Part shown: positions 12,399-25,182 of the stretch, piece by piece
Position numbering within the stretch: the stretch's first letter is position 1
Layout: each line of letters begins with the position of its first letter
DNA from: Romanomermis culicivorax
Taxonomy: Eukaryota; Nematoda; Enoplea; Mermithida; Mermithidae
DNA length: 64,000 bases
NCBI GenBank assembly: GCA_963922205.1
Contig: CAWUHX010000062.1
Location: 620,001-684,000, forward strand
Reading direction: 5' to 3'
Notes under the pieces: model-generated
Told to the model about the DNA's origin: nothing
The model's database searches: none
The model's input: the letters and a program-made list of their open reading frames with translations, nothing else
Translations under genes and position numbers: made by a program

Positions 12399-12995
12399 TT
12401 GAATATAAAGCCGCAACGAACTTTGTTACCCCCATATTTGCCCATATAGCGGATATTATGCAAAAAACCTCATGTCTCTATCGATAAATGTTTTTGCTCT
12501 AGGGAGTAGTTAGATTTTAGGGAACCAAGTATATTATAGGTGGACGCTACTGCATCCCTGTGATATACCTTAAAACCGGAAAAATGCAGGGGTCGCTAAA
12601 GTATGTAAGTGCCTAAAGTAATTCCAAATTTTTTACCGAAATCATCTGCTTCCAAAAATCATAAAATAGCCTAAGCCTAGGTCTAAGCTTGAGCCAAAAC
12701 CGAAGTCTGAGTCTGAGCCTAAGCCGAAGCTTAGGGTAAGCTAACCTAAGGTAAATGTTGTGCTTGTTCTTTTCTTATCGTCCATTTCAGGTAAGTGTCA
12801 AGTAGTTGGAAGCCCATGCATTAAGTTCGATCCCTGGCTATCACTCCTGCCGAGATCTTATTCTCTTACGACCTACTGGTGAGCCGCCCGACCTTCAATG
12901 CCAATTCTGGAGAATTGCCTTTCCCACTCTTGCCTCCAATGATACACAAAAAGTTTCTACAAATTACTAATGACCATGCTGCACTTTTGGAGCCA
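12399..12995. other. non-coding stretch before the Tc1-like remnant
   Basis: Includes a short inverse match of the AACCTATAATATACTTGG segment near 8905 (as CCAAGTATATTATAGGTGG near 12525) and a CTAAGCCTAAG-type simple repeat around 12670-12740. No gene seen. Confidence 0.45.
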
Positions 12996-12997
12996 GT

Positions 12998-14049
12998 GCC
13001 ATGCCCAAAACTAATCGTTTGTCTATCGAAAATCACTCGAAAATGGCAGCATTTGCAAAATCAGCTTTATCACAACGTCAAATAATCGATCAAATATCAT
13101 CGAAGTACATCAAAAAGTGCTATTCAACGTTTGTTAACCAAGAAAAATGCTTTGGGATACTTGGAAAGAAAAAAGGGATCAGGGAGACCGTAGAAAACAA
13201 ATGTTAGACTCGATAGGCAACTTGTTCAACCAGCACTTGGAAATCGCAAACAGTCATTGGGTAAATTATCTGCTGATTTTAAATGTTTAAGTGCTGTTAA
13301 ATTGAGCCGAAGTAGCATTAAGCAGCGTTTAGCACCAGTAGGACTCAATATTTATGTATGTAAGCACAAACCTATGCTATCAAAGGCGAATTTGATTAAA
13401 AGAAAAAATGGGCAAAATTAAATTTAGAACAACCGATTGAATATTGGAAATCAGTGATTTGGTCCGATGAATCTTGGTTTTGTTTGGTTACAGACAGACC
13501 CGAATATTGCATATGAAGAAGTGGCGAAGCTTATAAGCCTGAATGTTTGAGTAAAATGGTGAAAATGGATGAGGGTGGGATAGTTTGGGGTTGTTTTAGC
13601 CACTCACATGTTGGGGCATTGTTTTGGATCGATCGATTCAAAGTGAATTCCAAGGCCTACTGTAATATTTGGGAAGCTAGCTTACACCAGACAATTGCCA
13701 CATTGCCTTCCGACATTAAATTTGTGTTTCAACAGGATAATGCACCATGTCACACAGCAAAAAATAACGAAAAAATGGTTTTCTGATCAGTCCATACCCA
13801 TGATCAGTGATTGGCCTCCCCAATTACCAGATTTGAACCCAATAGAAAATTTATGGGACTATATAGATAAGAAGATTCATGATACGCCATGTACAAGTTG
13901 TTTTGAATTGTGAGAAAGAATTGAACAAGCTTGGGATGCAATGCCAATTGATCTGATCCATCGTCTCATTTTAAGCATTCCAAATAGACTGAGCGATTTG
14001 TTGAAAATCAAAGAAGTGCCATCAAATATTGATTCTTTAAAACACTAAT
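12998..14049 (+). pseudogene. Tc1/mariner-like transposase (broken)
   Basis: Read across three frames this gives a Tc1-type transposase. The N-terminal helix-turn-helix region is near 13001-13130. The first catalytic Asp is in VIWSDESWF (~13460). The second is in FQQDNAPCHTA (~13735), and the Glu is in DLNPIENLWDYI (~13840). At least two frameshifts and several stops break it, including a run of A residues between the second Asp and the Glu. The family cuts and pastes DNA by a DDE mechanism; this copy cannot make a full protein. Terminal inverted repeats were not found, so the ends are those of the recognisable coding remnant. Gag of element B1 begins only ~120 bp downstream. Confidence 0.85.
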
Positions 14050-14167
14050 GATTGTGCTTAGTGTAAAATGAAATTTGCAGTAAGTTTTTAGTTTTCAAAT
14101 TCTTACAGGTATGCAAAACATTCAAAAATAAGGTAAAAAGTTCAAAAAAGCTGCTGGTCCATTTTTT

Positions 14168-16566
14168 ATGGAGAATAGCACACTAGCTTTCGATAATCAA
14201 ATGACATCTTTGCCAACCTCATCAATGGACCATAGCATCCTTGTTCCACAAAGTGCACTCCCTCAAGTTAGTTTACTGCTTTTACATCCATCTGTCTCTG
14301 TTTCTAGCCATTCTGCCTCTCAAAACGGAGCCCAATACAATGATCCACAGCTCTTTTATGCCGCCCCACGGATGTGTTCAGCTGCACCATTGGGTCCAGG
14401 TCAGGCTCTACATCCTACTGAAACCAACAGGGCTCGTGCGTTGGCTGGGTCAAATCACTTATGGACTGCGTCTCCAACTGCAGCTGTTACAGCATCTTCT
14501 GGTACTAGTACTGATCACCCTGATTCAACCCATTCATTTGTCAATGTCCACCCTCAGCTTGCCCCTGCTGGCGCCCAACCAGGTAGCCACAACCACCCTA
14601 GTAGCCTCGCCATTGCCAATGCTTATGAAGTTCAAAATTTCCACACCAAAGCACGCAATGCCCTCGAAAGTTTAAGCAATGCTACCATGCAGATCACCAA
14701 TAACATTCTGACAGTTCAAATGATAAATCAAATAAAAGGCACCATCACTGATTGAATCCAAGCCCAACAACTTCAAGTCCAATGCAACATCAAAAAACAA
14801 AATCAGTTGGCAAACGCCTGCATTACGGCGCTTGTTAAACAAATGCAACAACTCCTAGCAACTGCAACAGCCTTGTGTGCCAATCCACCAACCCCAAGGA
14901 CACTGTGGGGTAGTTCTCAGCCTCCCTGTGAGGATTCCTGTGATATCTATATCACAAATGACACCCACAGAGACCTTGAACCAGCTCTGGTTTATTCAAG
15001 AGGGCCGCCACATATCAAACCTAAAGCGCCATCTATGGATACCTTTTACAACAACACATTCCACTGTGCTGGCCCCAGAGAAGACAACCATCCATGTACC
15101 ACACCACCCTGTGGTCCACCACCTCCAGCGCACCCATTTGATTTCTCAGATTATCTACCTGAGGACTACTATCATACATTCTACCACCACTACAATCCAC
15201 TGCGGTGCATGTCTCATCATGAAGAAGATAGTCAGATCAAGACAATAGTTGACAATATGCATCCGTTTGTTATCCATGGCATGTTCTCAAATAGGAAGCT
15301 CATACAATTTTTCATATGCCTCAAAAATGAATTCAGCTACAATGCATCATCTTACCCCCAACACACCGAGTGATATGATACAAGATATGAGGTGCTATGG
15401 AGACTCAAAGAATTTCCTCATGTTCCAATTGGTGCCTGACTGTAATCAAATGATGCTAAAACACAAGCTAACTGCTATTGCACCCGAAGCCAGTGAAGAA
15501 CCCACAGCTTTTCTAAGTAAAGTAATGACATATGTTCAGTTATTATATCAAAATGAGGACCAAACTTTTCAGCACAAACAAGTAATAGATACATTTTGAA
15601 CCAAAATGCCTGTTTTCTACCAAATCACTCAAGCAAAAGATTTCACAAACATTCAACAATTGGCCAATGCCATTGCCAAAGCTCAAAGCATCTTCAACAC
15701 CACGAAAGTGGAGATCAGCGCCACTGAGCAGCCATTCTTGGTTAATCAGGCTGCTCTGATGGCCATGACCTTGCGATCATTGCTGCTATTGGTATACTGT
15801 TTTGGCTACCACAGAAGCCTGGACCAATCACAAAAATGCTGCCATGACAGAGAACACTCAGCAAAGAGACACGCACCTGACAACACCATGGTACCAGCAA
15901 AGAATGAATCCGTCCAAGCTGGGCCATCACATACAAAAGTTCTTTTAGAACAACTAATCGAAAGATGGGATCACGACCAAGAAGAATGCAAGTCACAATA
16001 CTGCCTGAATGATACTAACACTCATATAAGGGATAGCAACTGCGACAAAAATCCGAGCCCCACAACCAGTACTGGGATCATTTTGATAACTCCACCAGCA
16101 GAGACCGCCCTTGATTGCCACAAAATCAACCTACTGGCCTGTGGTGTGATGCCCACAAACCCTGCATGCACAATACAGATGATTGCCTCTGGCTCAAGTG
16201 CCATAATGCTCAAAGAATCTGTTGCCATGATCAAAATTGACCCAATTATGCCATACTACAGCCACCCACAACCGATTTCTGGACAAACTCCAACAATGTC
16301 AGAGGTCAGCACCATGTGAAACCAATGCAGTGGACCCAGCTGGCAAGGAAACAGCTATTCACATGGCTCACAGGCGTATTATAACCAAGGTAACCATTTT
16401 TCTAGAAATAATCATAGTATTTAGAATCTATTCCAACTATGGCTATACCACTGTTTGGAAACAACATATCCATTATAATGCACCACCCACACCACACCTA
16501 CGAACTCATCTTGCACCAGCTCACAATCACCTGAAGTCCCACTCCTGTTGCCAGCATTACCAATGA
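14168..16566 (+). pseudogene. gag remnant of Ty3-type element B1
   Basis: A Pro/Ser/Thr-rich N-terminal part (14168-14755) is followed by stop-separated pieces (14807-15373, 15249-15599, 15606-16319). The block [19 protein letters not shown] aligns with SHRDEESQIEGIVKNM in B2, and [15 protein letters not shown] aligns with AFLSRVMTYV in B2. These are capsid-region segments upstream of the protease in all three elements. Gag forms the virus-like particle. At least three frame changes or stops show decay. The start at 14168 is only the first Met of the open frame. Confidence 0.75.
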
Positions 16567-16794
16567 GTTCAGCCATCCTCCCGCAAACAATTCAAAAGCA
16601 CCCAGCTACAGTCAAATGACATCAACTACCGATACAGTCATGCTATCTGAAGAAGTTGCTGTCGCCACTCCTATTGTCAGCCCAAGAATTGTCTGGTAGG
16701 CTGCCACAGCCAATGCTGCAGATGATCACTTCCATATTCCTTTGTCCATCTGCCAAACCCACAACCTCACACTGATCACCAAATTTTTTTAAAG

Positions 16795-17424
16795 AAGTAC
16801 CCAATTTCCAATCCCAGTTAAAATCAGCAACATCAAAACTTACACCCTCATTGATACTGACACCCAATGTTCAGTATTATCCTCTGACCTTATTAAATGC
16901 ACTTTTGACAAACAAACATTGTCCTTACCAACTTGTGGCAAACTCAAAGTCATTGCACCACCATCACCAACCATGGCCCTGTTGTAATTACCATGGAATC
17001 TGCTTTTGGTGATCACATGATCAAATGTGTCACTCTTGATGATGACATCAGCAATCAATGTATTATCGGCACTGATTTCTTACCATGCTCAGACATCCAT
17101 GTCATTCTCAACTTTAAAGATTTTCATGATTAAAAAGAAAGGCAGATCTTGGGGTCCCATCATCAATTACCACAGCATCAATGAGGTAACTCCTGGTGAT
17201 CACTTTCTGATCCCACCAATAGGTTATTACGCAGACATTATGGGCAGCCCAAAATTCTTTGCTACACTCAATTGGAAAGCTGAATACTGGCAAGTACCTC
17301 TCAACAACGCCTCCCATGATAAGATGACCTTCATCTGCCAGGACAGTTTGTTCTGCTTTGAAGTTTTACTCTTCTGCCTCAAGAATGCACCCCCCCAAAT
17401 TTCCATGATCAAAGGAACAAATTT
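16795..17424 (+). pseudogene. protease and start of reverse transcriptase, element B1 (truncated)
   Basis: IKTYTLIDTDTQCSVLSS (~16820-16880) is a protease active-site block in which the usual D-T-G has become D-T-D. Near 17130-17420 the frame gives INYHSINEVTPGDHFLIP, ATLNWKAEYWQVPL and CLKNAPPQ, the first RT motifs, aligning with B2 and C. The YIDD motif, RNase H and integrase are absent. The copy stops where the repeat at 17424-17580 starts. Confidence 0.8.
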
Positions 17425-17580
17425 AGGACTGTTGTAGTGACATTCCCAGTCTCCCACAACTGTTTTGATGTCGCTTTACAACTTCTTGCATCTTACAACC
17501 AAAGATGAGCATGTCTCAAGCATCTCATCTATTTTCAAACAGGGTGATGCAATTACTGCAGTCATTGCATCATGTGCCGG
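17424..17580 (+). repeat. dispersed repeat, inverted partner at 29380-29530
   Basis: Contains CCACAACTGT, TTACAACCAAAGATGAGCATGTC and GGGTGATGCAATTACTGCAGTCATTG. The reverse complement with few changes is found at 29380-29530. It marks the break point of element B1. Confidence 0.7.
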
Positions 17581-17850
17581 AATTTCAGTCAGTGATTCAG
17601 AGTTAGTGTTTTGTAATTTTATCAACTGTTCTTACCTCTGCAGTGTAAACTCCTCACCGTGCAATTTTATGGTTATCACATACATTATTTTAAATTGAGA
17701 AATCAGTGATTTCTCAATTTGATCCATTTAGGTTTACTAAGTACTTACCTTTTTCTGCGTTGACCCCTGGTTTCCTTTACTTCTCATCGAATACTGGAGG
17801 CCATACCTCATAGGACATCTGCCTTAAGTTATTTTCCAAGTTTTTATAAG
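17581..17850. other. spacer between B1 and B2 remnants
   Basis: Holds a short palindrome (AATTGAGAAATCAGTGATTT / CTCAATTTG around 17690-17725). No LTR could be recognised here, although the 5' LTR of B2 would be expected. Confidence 0.4.
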
Positions 17851-20510
17851 ATGCTAATGAAGTCTCAAAAAATTCCTCATACCCCACCGGGGAATAGCGC
17901 TTGGCTAGTCACTCCCATGGCACTTAGCAACTCACTATTTGCCTCTGAGTCCTCAAGTAATGTAATTTCCATGCAACCAGCACCAGTTGCGCAGGCAGTT
18001 GTACCATCAACTCTCACTCTCTCACAGGTGGGATTGGGTCCTCAGAATTCTGTGGATCAGGTGCAAATGTCAGCTAATTTGGCACCGAGTAATTCCCTCA
18101 GGTAACTCAAAATTTATCTTCCCAGTCACCCTATGTAATTAATCTTCTAAATTCAGCTCAAAATACACCTCTTAATTCTGTTTCCTTGGTGCCGCAGCCT
18201 CAGTTGGTTGCAGCTCCCATTTTGCAATCGGCAACTGCTCCTATTGGGGTCACCAGTTCTCAAGCAAACATAGCCTGGTGAATTCAGCAGTCACTACTGG
18301 GCGGCATTATTTCTAGCTCTCAACAAACTTCTGTACAACCTGTTTCTTCTGATTCTGATTCTGTAAATGTTGATTATTCTGTAATGTCCTCTTCTCACCC
18401 TCGTAAGAGTAGGAATGTATGAAAGAAAGCTTCAGCGCAGTTAACTGCCCTGGGGGAAGCTACCAAGTCAGTTACACAAAATATTCCTACTACTGCCACT
18501 GTTAATCAGATTCACGGTTTTGTTGAAAACAAAACCAGAGAGAGTGAGGAAAGAAATCTGTGACTCCCAAACAAACTTCAGGCAAAGCATAATAGTCAAA
18601 CTGCTACCATGTCTGCCACTATAACTAGCTTAATGAAACAGTTTAAGCTTTTCATTTCTGCAAGGTCAGGTAATTCCTCTGCTGTAAATCATGTAAGTAA
18701 TTTAAGTAACCCTCCTATTTCTATATCTCAACCTTAACTTCTTGCAACTCATAGGATGCCTGTAACTAGTACTGTACATGTAATGTCTCACATACCTGCT
18801 ATAGCTCCTGTAATTAAGTTGAAAACTCCTAATTCTGAGCAATCTAATCCCCATAGTCAGTGTGATTCTTCTGTAATTGAAGAAGAGCATGTACCTACCT
18901 CTAAGATACCTCACAATTCCTTGCATACTATTCCTCAACCAGGTTTTTCTGATTACCCTCCATTAAACTTTCCACATAACTATGATTATCACACCACTGA
19001 TATTTTCTACCCATCACATCGTGATGAGGAAAGCCAAATTGAGGGAATAGTTAAGAATATGACACCTCTCTGCATTAATGAAGCAACTTGCAATAAGCAA
19101 TTGCTACGCTTTTTCAGTTCCGTTTTGATTTAAATATTTATGTTAAGATGAGCACACTTTGCATATTAACTCGTGATGCTCCTAGTGATACTATTCAGGA
19201 CATCAATTATTATGAAGGAGCTAAGCATATCTTAATGTGCTCTCTTGCTCCTACCTGTGATAAGATGAGCCTCAAACGTGAGTTAGATTCGATGATGCTG
19301 AGCTCAGGGGAAGACCCTGCTGCTTTTCTCAGCCGAGTCATGACTTACGTTTAACTTCTATTTCCTGATAAGGATAAGAAATTCGGCCATGAGATAGTCA
19401 TCAAGACGTTTTTGATGAAAATGTCTGTTTTCTACCAAATTTCAATTGGTGATGATGTGCAGGAATTTACTACTGTTCAACAACTTGCCACAGCTGTCTC
19501 TAAATCTCATAACATTCTGGAAGCTACAAAAGCCAAGATTGGTACTGCAGAATGACCCATCCTCATCAATCAAGCTGACCCACGGTCTCAACCTCAACCA
19601 CTTACTCCTCCTTCTCAAAGACACCATGACAGAAGACATTTTCCTTACTCACAATCTCCTAATCGTAACTCTGATAATTCCACTTCTGATAAACGTAGAG
19701 TATCTTTTAGTGAAGCTACTGTTCCTGTAGGTAAGATTACTGACCTTCTTCAGCAAATCACTGATGGAGTTCATAATCACAAGCCACCTGCTTTCACTTC
19801 TGAGTCTCGACCTTCTCGCTGTCAATATCCGACTAACAAAATTCGCAATAATTCTGCTAATGATGATTTTTCCGCCTCATGCAGCCAGGATCATTCATGT
19901 TCTGATAATCGTTCTGATTTTCATCCTTGTTATGACAGGTCTCAGAGTAGGGATCATAACTGACCTCTATCCATCCAGTTCACTGGTCGCTGGTGTGAGG
20001 CTCACAAAAGCAACACACACAACACTGCAGACTGCAAATGGTTAGAGTGCCTTAATCCTCAAACACAACCTTCTTCTGATCATCAAGTAATTCCTTATAC
20101 TGAGAATAGGTATCAACACTGTTACAATCCAAACTTTGGCAAGGAGGTTCGCATCAACCCAAATTGGAGAAACAAGAGAGGCAGCTACAGTAATAGGGGA
20201 AACTCTTATTATGGTGGCAGTCGTGGGTGGTTTGTACTATAACACATATGCTAACTGTGATGCTGATGTTTGTAATGTTGTTACTTCGGCTCCTCATTAT
20301 GATTCTGCTAATTTTCCTATTGACTATCATACTTACCCCAAGGGGACCCCTCTGGCAAACCCTTGGGTTGAGTTTTCTGCTAATAATAGGCATTTTAATG
20401 AGACAACCTCTACTCCTCTTGCACTACCTGCTCCTCAATCCCAAACTCTAATTTCTAGTACTCCTGAACCTACTCACCAATCTGAATCAGTTTCTTAACC
20501 ACCATCTGCA
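17851..20510 (+). pseudogene. gag remnant of Ty3-type element B2
   Basis: Stop-separated open pieces (17851-18105, 18756-19133, 19148-19354, 19446-20045, 20136-20498) are collinear with B1 gag. Near 19980-20045 one frame gives [19 protein letters not shown], a zinc knuckle of C-x2-H-x4-H-x4-C form, the same variant as in element C Gag. Knuckles of this kind bind the element RNA for packaging. The frame is interrupted many times, so no particle protein can be made from this copy. Confidence 0.75.
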
Positions 20511-20516
20511 AATATT

Positions 20517-21590
20517 GTGCAAACTGATCCTAAACCTGATAACTCTGCTAATGCAACTCTGTTTTCTCCTGGTATTATTGGTTGGGATGTGGAAGACATC
20601 TCAGGGAATGATCCTTTGATTGCATACCCAGCAATATGCCATATAAGTAAGTGCACTCCTGTTTCCGATATTTATGTAAAAAGCTATCTGCCTACTAATG
20701 CCTTCCTCATTCCTATCAAAATTGGATGCATTACTGCAAATGCTCTCATTGATACAGGTGCTCAGTATTCTGTGTTATTGTCTGGTCTTGTTAGATGAGC
20801 CTTTGAGAAGATTGATACCCCTCTACCTGTCTGTGGCCACATACCTTTCGCAGATGGAGCAGTGGTAAAGACCCACCATCCAGTTCTATTTACTATGGAA
20901 TCTGATTTCAGTCAACATCTTGTCAAATGTGTCATTCTCTATTATGACACCAGTGCATTATTCGAACTGATTTTCTGGCTCATCCTGATGTCCAAGCCAT
21001 TCTGAACTTCAAGCAAGGATACCTTGAGATAGCCAATAAATGGGAACCCCTTACCATTATTCCTAGACATCTGCCTAACTCACCTGAAATAATTTCAACT
21101 CTGAAGAGTCTTGAAGGACCTATTCTAGAAGAAATTCTGATTCATGCCCAATCTTCAGACTATTCCATCATCTGAAAGTGATGAGCCAGTCGAAATGATT
21201 GGAGCTGAATCCTCTGATCAACCTGTTCATACCGACACTCCCACAGTTGTTGATCCCAACAATCTAGTTGCCGCTGAACTTGCCGAACCTATTTCTATTG
21301 TTGCTGCTGCTACTGTTAAGACTCAACCTTATTCTCAACATTGGATTTGTGGTGATGTTTTTCCACAAACAGAGGCATCATTCCTGATTTAATAGTTCAA
21401 CCTGCATCTAACACTTCTAACAGTGAAGAATTTCCCATAGAAACTTCAGTGATTAATATCTGTAATTGAACTTGTCCACTTCTGTTTGTCAATAATTCTG
21501 GTAACTGTCTTAAGCTTAGCACTAACCAAGTAGTTGCTGTTGTAAAGCACTCTCTGGAAAAGTGGCACACCAGCTCACAAGATACTCTTT
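20517..21590 (+). pseudogene. protease and linker of element B2 pol
   Basis: ITANALIDTGAQYSVLLSGL (~20720-20790) is a retropepsin active-site block with D-T-G intact, collinear with KALVDTGAQCSVMSS of element C. The frame then breaks. Fragments such as VKCVILYYDT and FLAHPDVQAILNFKQG match the post-active-site region of C (LIIGTDFLAHPDV). The downstream linker is open only in pieces (21144-21392). Confidence 0.75.
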
Positions 21591-21593
21591 CAG

Positions 21594-22577
21594 GTGGCTG
21601 CATCAGAGCGAAGTCCAGCTGATCACCAATCTGCTGCATTAGATCACTCTCTGCCTAATACTTCTGATTCTCAAAAACTTCACTTAGCTCTCAAAAAAAT
21701 GACTCAGAATACCTCTGTCTCACCCACTCAGAAGGCTAAAGCCATTAAAATATGCAAACAGTATCGTGATGTCTTTAGCTTACCTGGTGATCCTCCTACT
21801 TTTACTCATGAGCTCATGGTAAACATCAATACTGGCGATGCACAACCCATCACTAGACACTACTATCTTTCTCCCATTGAACAACACCCTGTAGTCAGGT
21901 CTCACATTCAAGAAATGCTCAATAAGGACTTCATTAAACATTCACAGTCCCCTTGGGCTGCTCCTCTTTTTCTAGTGAAGAAGAAGGATGGTTGTTGGCA
22001 CCTGGTAGTCAACTATCGGAGCATTGACAAAGTTACACCTTGTGATCATTTTCCAATTCCTAGAATTGATGATTACCTAGATGTAATGGGAAATGCAAAG
22101 TTTTTCACAGCATTAGATCTGAAAGCAGGCTACTGGCAAGTACCTCTTGACTCTGAATCTCGTGACATAACTACTTTCATCTGCCAAGAAGGACTTTTTC
22201 CGTTAGGGGTTTTACCCTATGGCTTGAAAAATGCTCCTGCAGAATTTCAATGCCTGATGGAAAGAATTCTTCATCCTTATATCTGGAAAATCTGCTTTCT
22301 TTACATAGATGACATTATCGTTTTCTCCGAAACTTTCAAAGAACATCTCCAACACATTCAGATGATTTTCAAGGCGCTCAGAGACACTAATCTCACTCTT
22401 AGAATTGATAAGTCTGAATTTCTACCTTTTAAGGTCAAATTTCTTGGTCACCTTCTGAATTCTGATGGCATCTCTGCTGATCTGGATAAAGTAATAGCTA
22501 TTTTTGGAGTACCAAAACGCAGATGCATAGCTTTCTTGGCCTTGTACAATAGTGCAAGAGTTTTATTCCTAAACTAG
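21594..22577 (+). pseudogene. reverse transcriptase of element B2 (RNase H lost)
   Basis: A 327-aa open frame covers the RT fingers and palm: SPWAAPLFLVKKKDG, FFTALDLKAGYWQVPL, PYGLKNAPAEFQ and the catalytic CFLYIDDIIVFSE, then HLQHIQMIFKAL and KFLGHLLNSDGIS. The residues needed for polymerisation look intact and the frame matches element C closely. It ends where the RT connection region should run on into RNase H. The RNase H block seen in C (TDASGTALGAVLYQ) is missing, apparently deleted before ~22770. Hence this is a fragment of a dead element despite the open frame. Confidence 0.85.
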
Positions 22578-22778
22578 CAACCTTACCTGCACCACTCTAT
22601 GAGCTGCTCTGAAAAGGGGCGACCTGCACTGTTACTGATCTTCAAAGACTGAGTTAGATGAACCTATCATAGGCGCTGTTACTCACTCTATGGCTAAGAC
22701 CTCTGACACTCCTCAAACTACTGTGTCCAATCGTCAATCTTGGTTAAAAGATGATTTCCAGTTACCAGCGGTAGAACA

Positions 22779-23205
22779 CATACATGTAACAGAGCCCCGA
22801 GGTCTGGGAGGGGGGGTTTGGCCACTTTTTTTGGGCTGGGGGTCAGTAATTCCCAAAATTTCTGGGGGAGGGGTCTCTGAAGGAAAAAAATTCGATTTTT
22901 TCACAACAAAAAGGCCTGAAAAACAGTTCAAAAATAGTGATTTTTGTCTAAAAAATTATAAAAAATGTATTTATGGCGCGAAGCACTGAGAAAATTCATG
23001 TTTTTGACCAGTTTTTGTTCAGAAATTGACATTTTTCATCAAAAAATTGACATTTTTCCGACCAAAAGTATGGGGGTCCCTAGGGGTACCCTATGGCTTG
23101 CCATAAGATTGGAAAATCCTGGGGGGGTGTCGCCCAAGGGCTAGTCATATGGTGAATGATTTCTGGGGGGGGTTCCCATAGCACTCCCCCCTAATTACAT
23201 GTATG
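22779..23205 (+). mobile_element. 427-bp MITE family II, copy 2, inserted in element B2 pol
   Basis: Terminal inverted repeats CATACATGTAA / TTACATGTATG. The flanks GTAGAACA (22771-22778) and ATAGAACA (23206-23213) match at 7 of 8 positions, which fits an 8-bp target duplication of the hAT type. It contains GC homopolymer runs and no ORF, and aligns with 7732-8153. It separates RT from integrase, so it inserted after B2. Confidence 0.85.
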
Positions 23206-24462
23206 ATAGAACAACCCTCTATTGCATCACCATGTGGAATTACTCAACTTCAAAAGGAAGATCATGTTTTAATTGAAATTATAACTGCTCTTAACTCTGA
23301 TAATCCTCTCAAGTCTCCTACCTGCTTTTTCATTGAAGATGGTATACTCTACCAACAGTCTAAGGCAGCGAGACAGCTCCTTGTCACTGCAGCACTTGTT
23401 GATATGGTTCTTCACCAATTCCATGGTGCAAAAATTATGAACCATCAAGGGCACAATTTTACTCTTGATGCCATAAAGCTTCACTTCTGGTGGCCCAGAA
23501 TGGAAAATGCTGTGCGAACTTGGATTAAAATTTGTAGAATCTGTCAGTTAACTACTGCTAAACTGTCAATCTATAGACCTCTGATTCATATTAAGCCAAC
23601 ATATCCTTTCGAGATTGTCACAACTGATATTGTTAATATTTCCCCTGCAGGTGATCATAGACCTTACATCATTGTTTTCCAAGACTATTTCACTAAGTGG
23701 GTAAGCACTCACCTGATCCCTGATTAGAAGGCCTCTACTATAGTAGAATGTTTTGTCAACAATGTCATTCTGCAACTTGGAACTCCTCAATTTCTACTTT
23801 CTGATCAATGTAGCTGTTTCACCTCAAAACTCATGCAAGATGTTTGTGAGTTACTGAAGATCAGGAAAGTTCAAACTACTGCCTATCACCCTCAGTGCTA
23901 GGGGATGGTTGAGAGATTCTATCAAACATTAATTTCTCAACTTAAATGGTATACCATGGAAGATTCCGATAATTGGGAAGGATACCTACCCTACACAGTC
24001 TTCGCATATAATGCAACTCCTCACTCTGCTACCCGCCATTCTCCATTCAAATTGTTGAGTGGTCCCAAGCCTCGAATCACTTTTGATTACAAATGTGCGA
24101 AACATCTGACTTCACCTTTAAATTATGATGCTTACCAGCATATTCTGGCCCAATCTTATCTGAATCTGTATAAGAAAGTTTGCAAAAACCTGGATAAAGC
24201 AGCAACCTCCAGTAAGTCCTATTATGATAAGAAAGCCAAACAGTGCGAGATCGCCACAAACGACCTCATGTTACTGGTTAACTCTAAGAAAGGCAACAAG
24301 ATACAGCCCGACTACATCAGCGGGTACATTGTTACTGACACCTCTACTCTTGAGCATAATGTTGTCACTATTGATGCACTAAATACTCCTGGTAGACCTC
24401 AAATAGTATCCATTTCTCACCTGAAAAATTATATTCACAATCTGCTAGGAAAACCTTTATAG
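23206..24462 (+). pseudogene. integrase of element B2
   Basis: The zinc-binding HHCC motif is seen in [13 protein letters not shown] and KICRICQ (~23410-23550). The catalytic core keeps all three acidic residues: VTTDIVN, LLSDQCSCF and GMVERFYQTL. It is broken by TAG stops at ~23725 and ~23898. The C-terminal part (23905-24462) is open and includes NATPHSATRHSPFKLL and a terminal segment collinear with element C. Integrases of this type join the element cDNA to the host genome. Confidence 0.85.
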
Positions 24463-25182
24463 CCGATGCTGGTGGTCCTCCTCAGCCATCTGCTCTTACT
24501 AAATAATTGAGTCAAGTTTGTCAGATATCTGTATTTATTTTCCATGAGAGTAACTAATTTTCATAAATTTTGTAAAATTCTAAGACTCACTATTTTTGGT
24601 AGCTCACTTCTGCATTGTTATGTATTTATTTATGCATATAGTCCCATGAACAACCAAATTTTTTCGGCTCTGACTACTTTCTCAAACATAGTCTGAGTTT
24701 TCCAGATCTGTTGTCCCTCTGTGTAGGAAAATCTTATTTATAATCTTGAGTTGTATATTATGCACACTAAACCTGACCTCTATATACATGTGCCTTCACC
24801 TCTGAATTTCTGGTGTAAACTCCTGCATATACCCTATGGACAAAGGTAGAGGGATTTACCCATAGCTATAGGTTCTGAACAGCAAGCAGTTGTTCAGCTC
24901 GGTTTGGATTGAAACAGACCCTCCAATCTCTGAGAGCAGACCTTGGACGACCTTCAGGATTTCAATTCTTGCATGATGCTTGTTTTTGTTTGTTTCTGTT
25001 GCAATTGCTTTATTCTGGTTTCTTTCTTTAGCTTAGAAAAATTGTATTTCCAAAGTTGTCCCCTATTTTTTGCAGTTCAAAAATATTAACATTAGTTTAT
25101 GGTGCAACCTGCCATTTCCATCAATACAGGGCCCTGGCCTTTGCAGTGACCTTCAGTTCGCCAGCGGCCGCCAATCTTTAGC
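24463..25182. other. pol-ORF3 spacer of element B2
   Basis: Non-coding interval corresponding to the 414-bp pol-ORF3 spacer of element C. A TTTGCAG at ~25138-25144 could be a splice acceptor before ORF3 exon 1. No other feature is visible. Confidence 0.45.
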
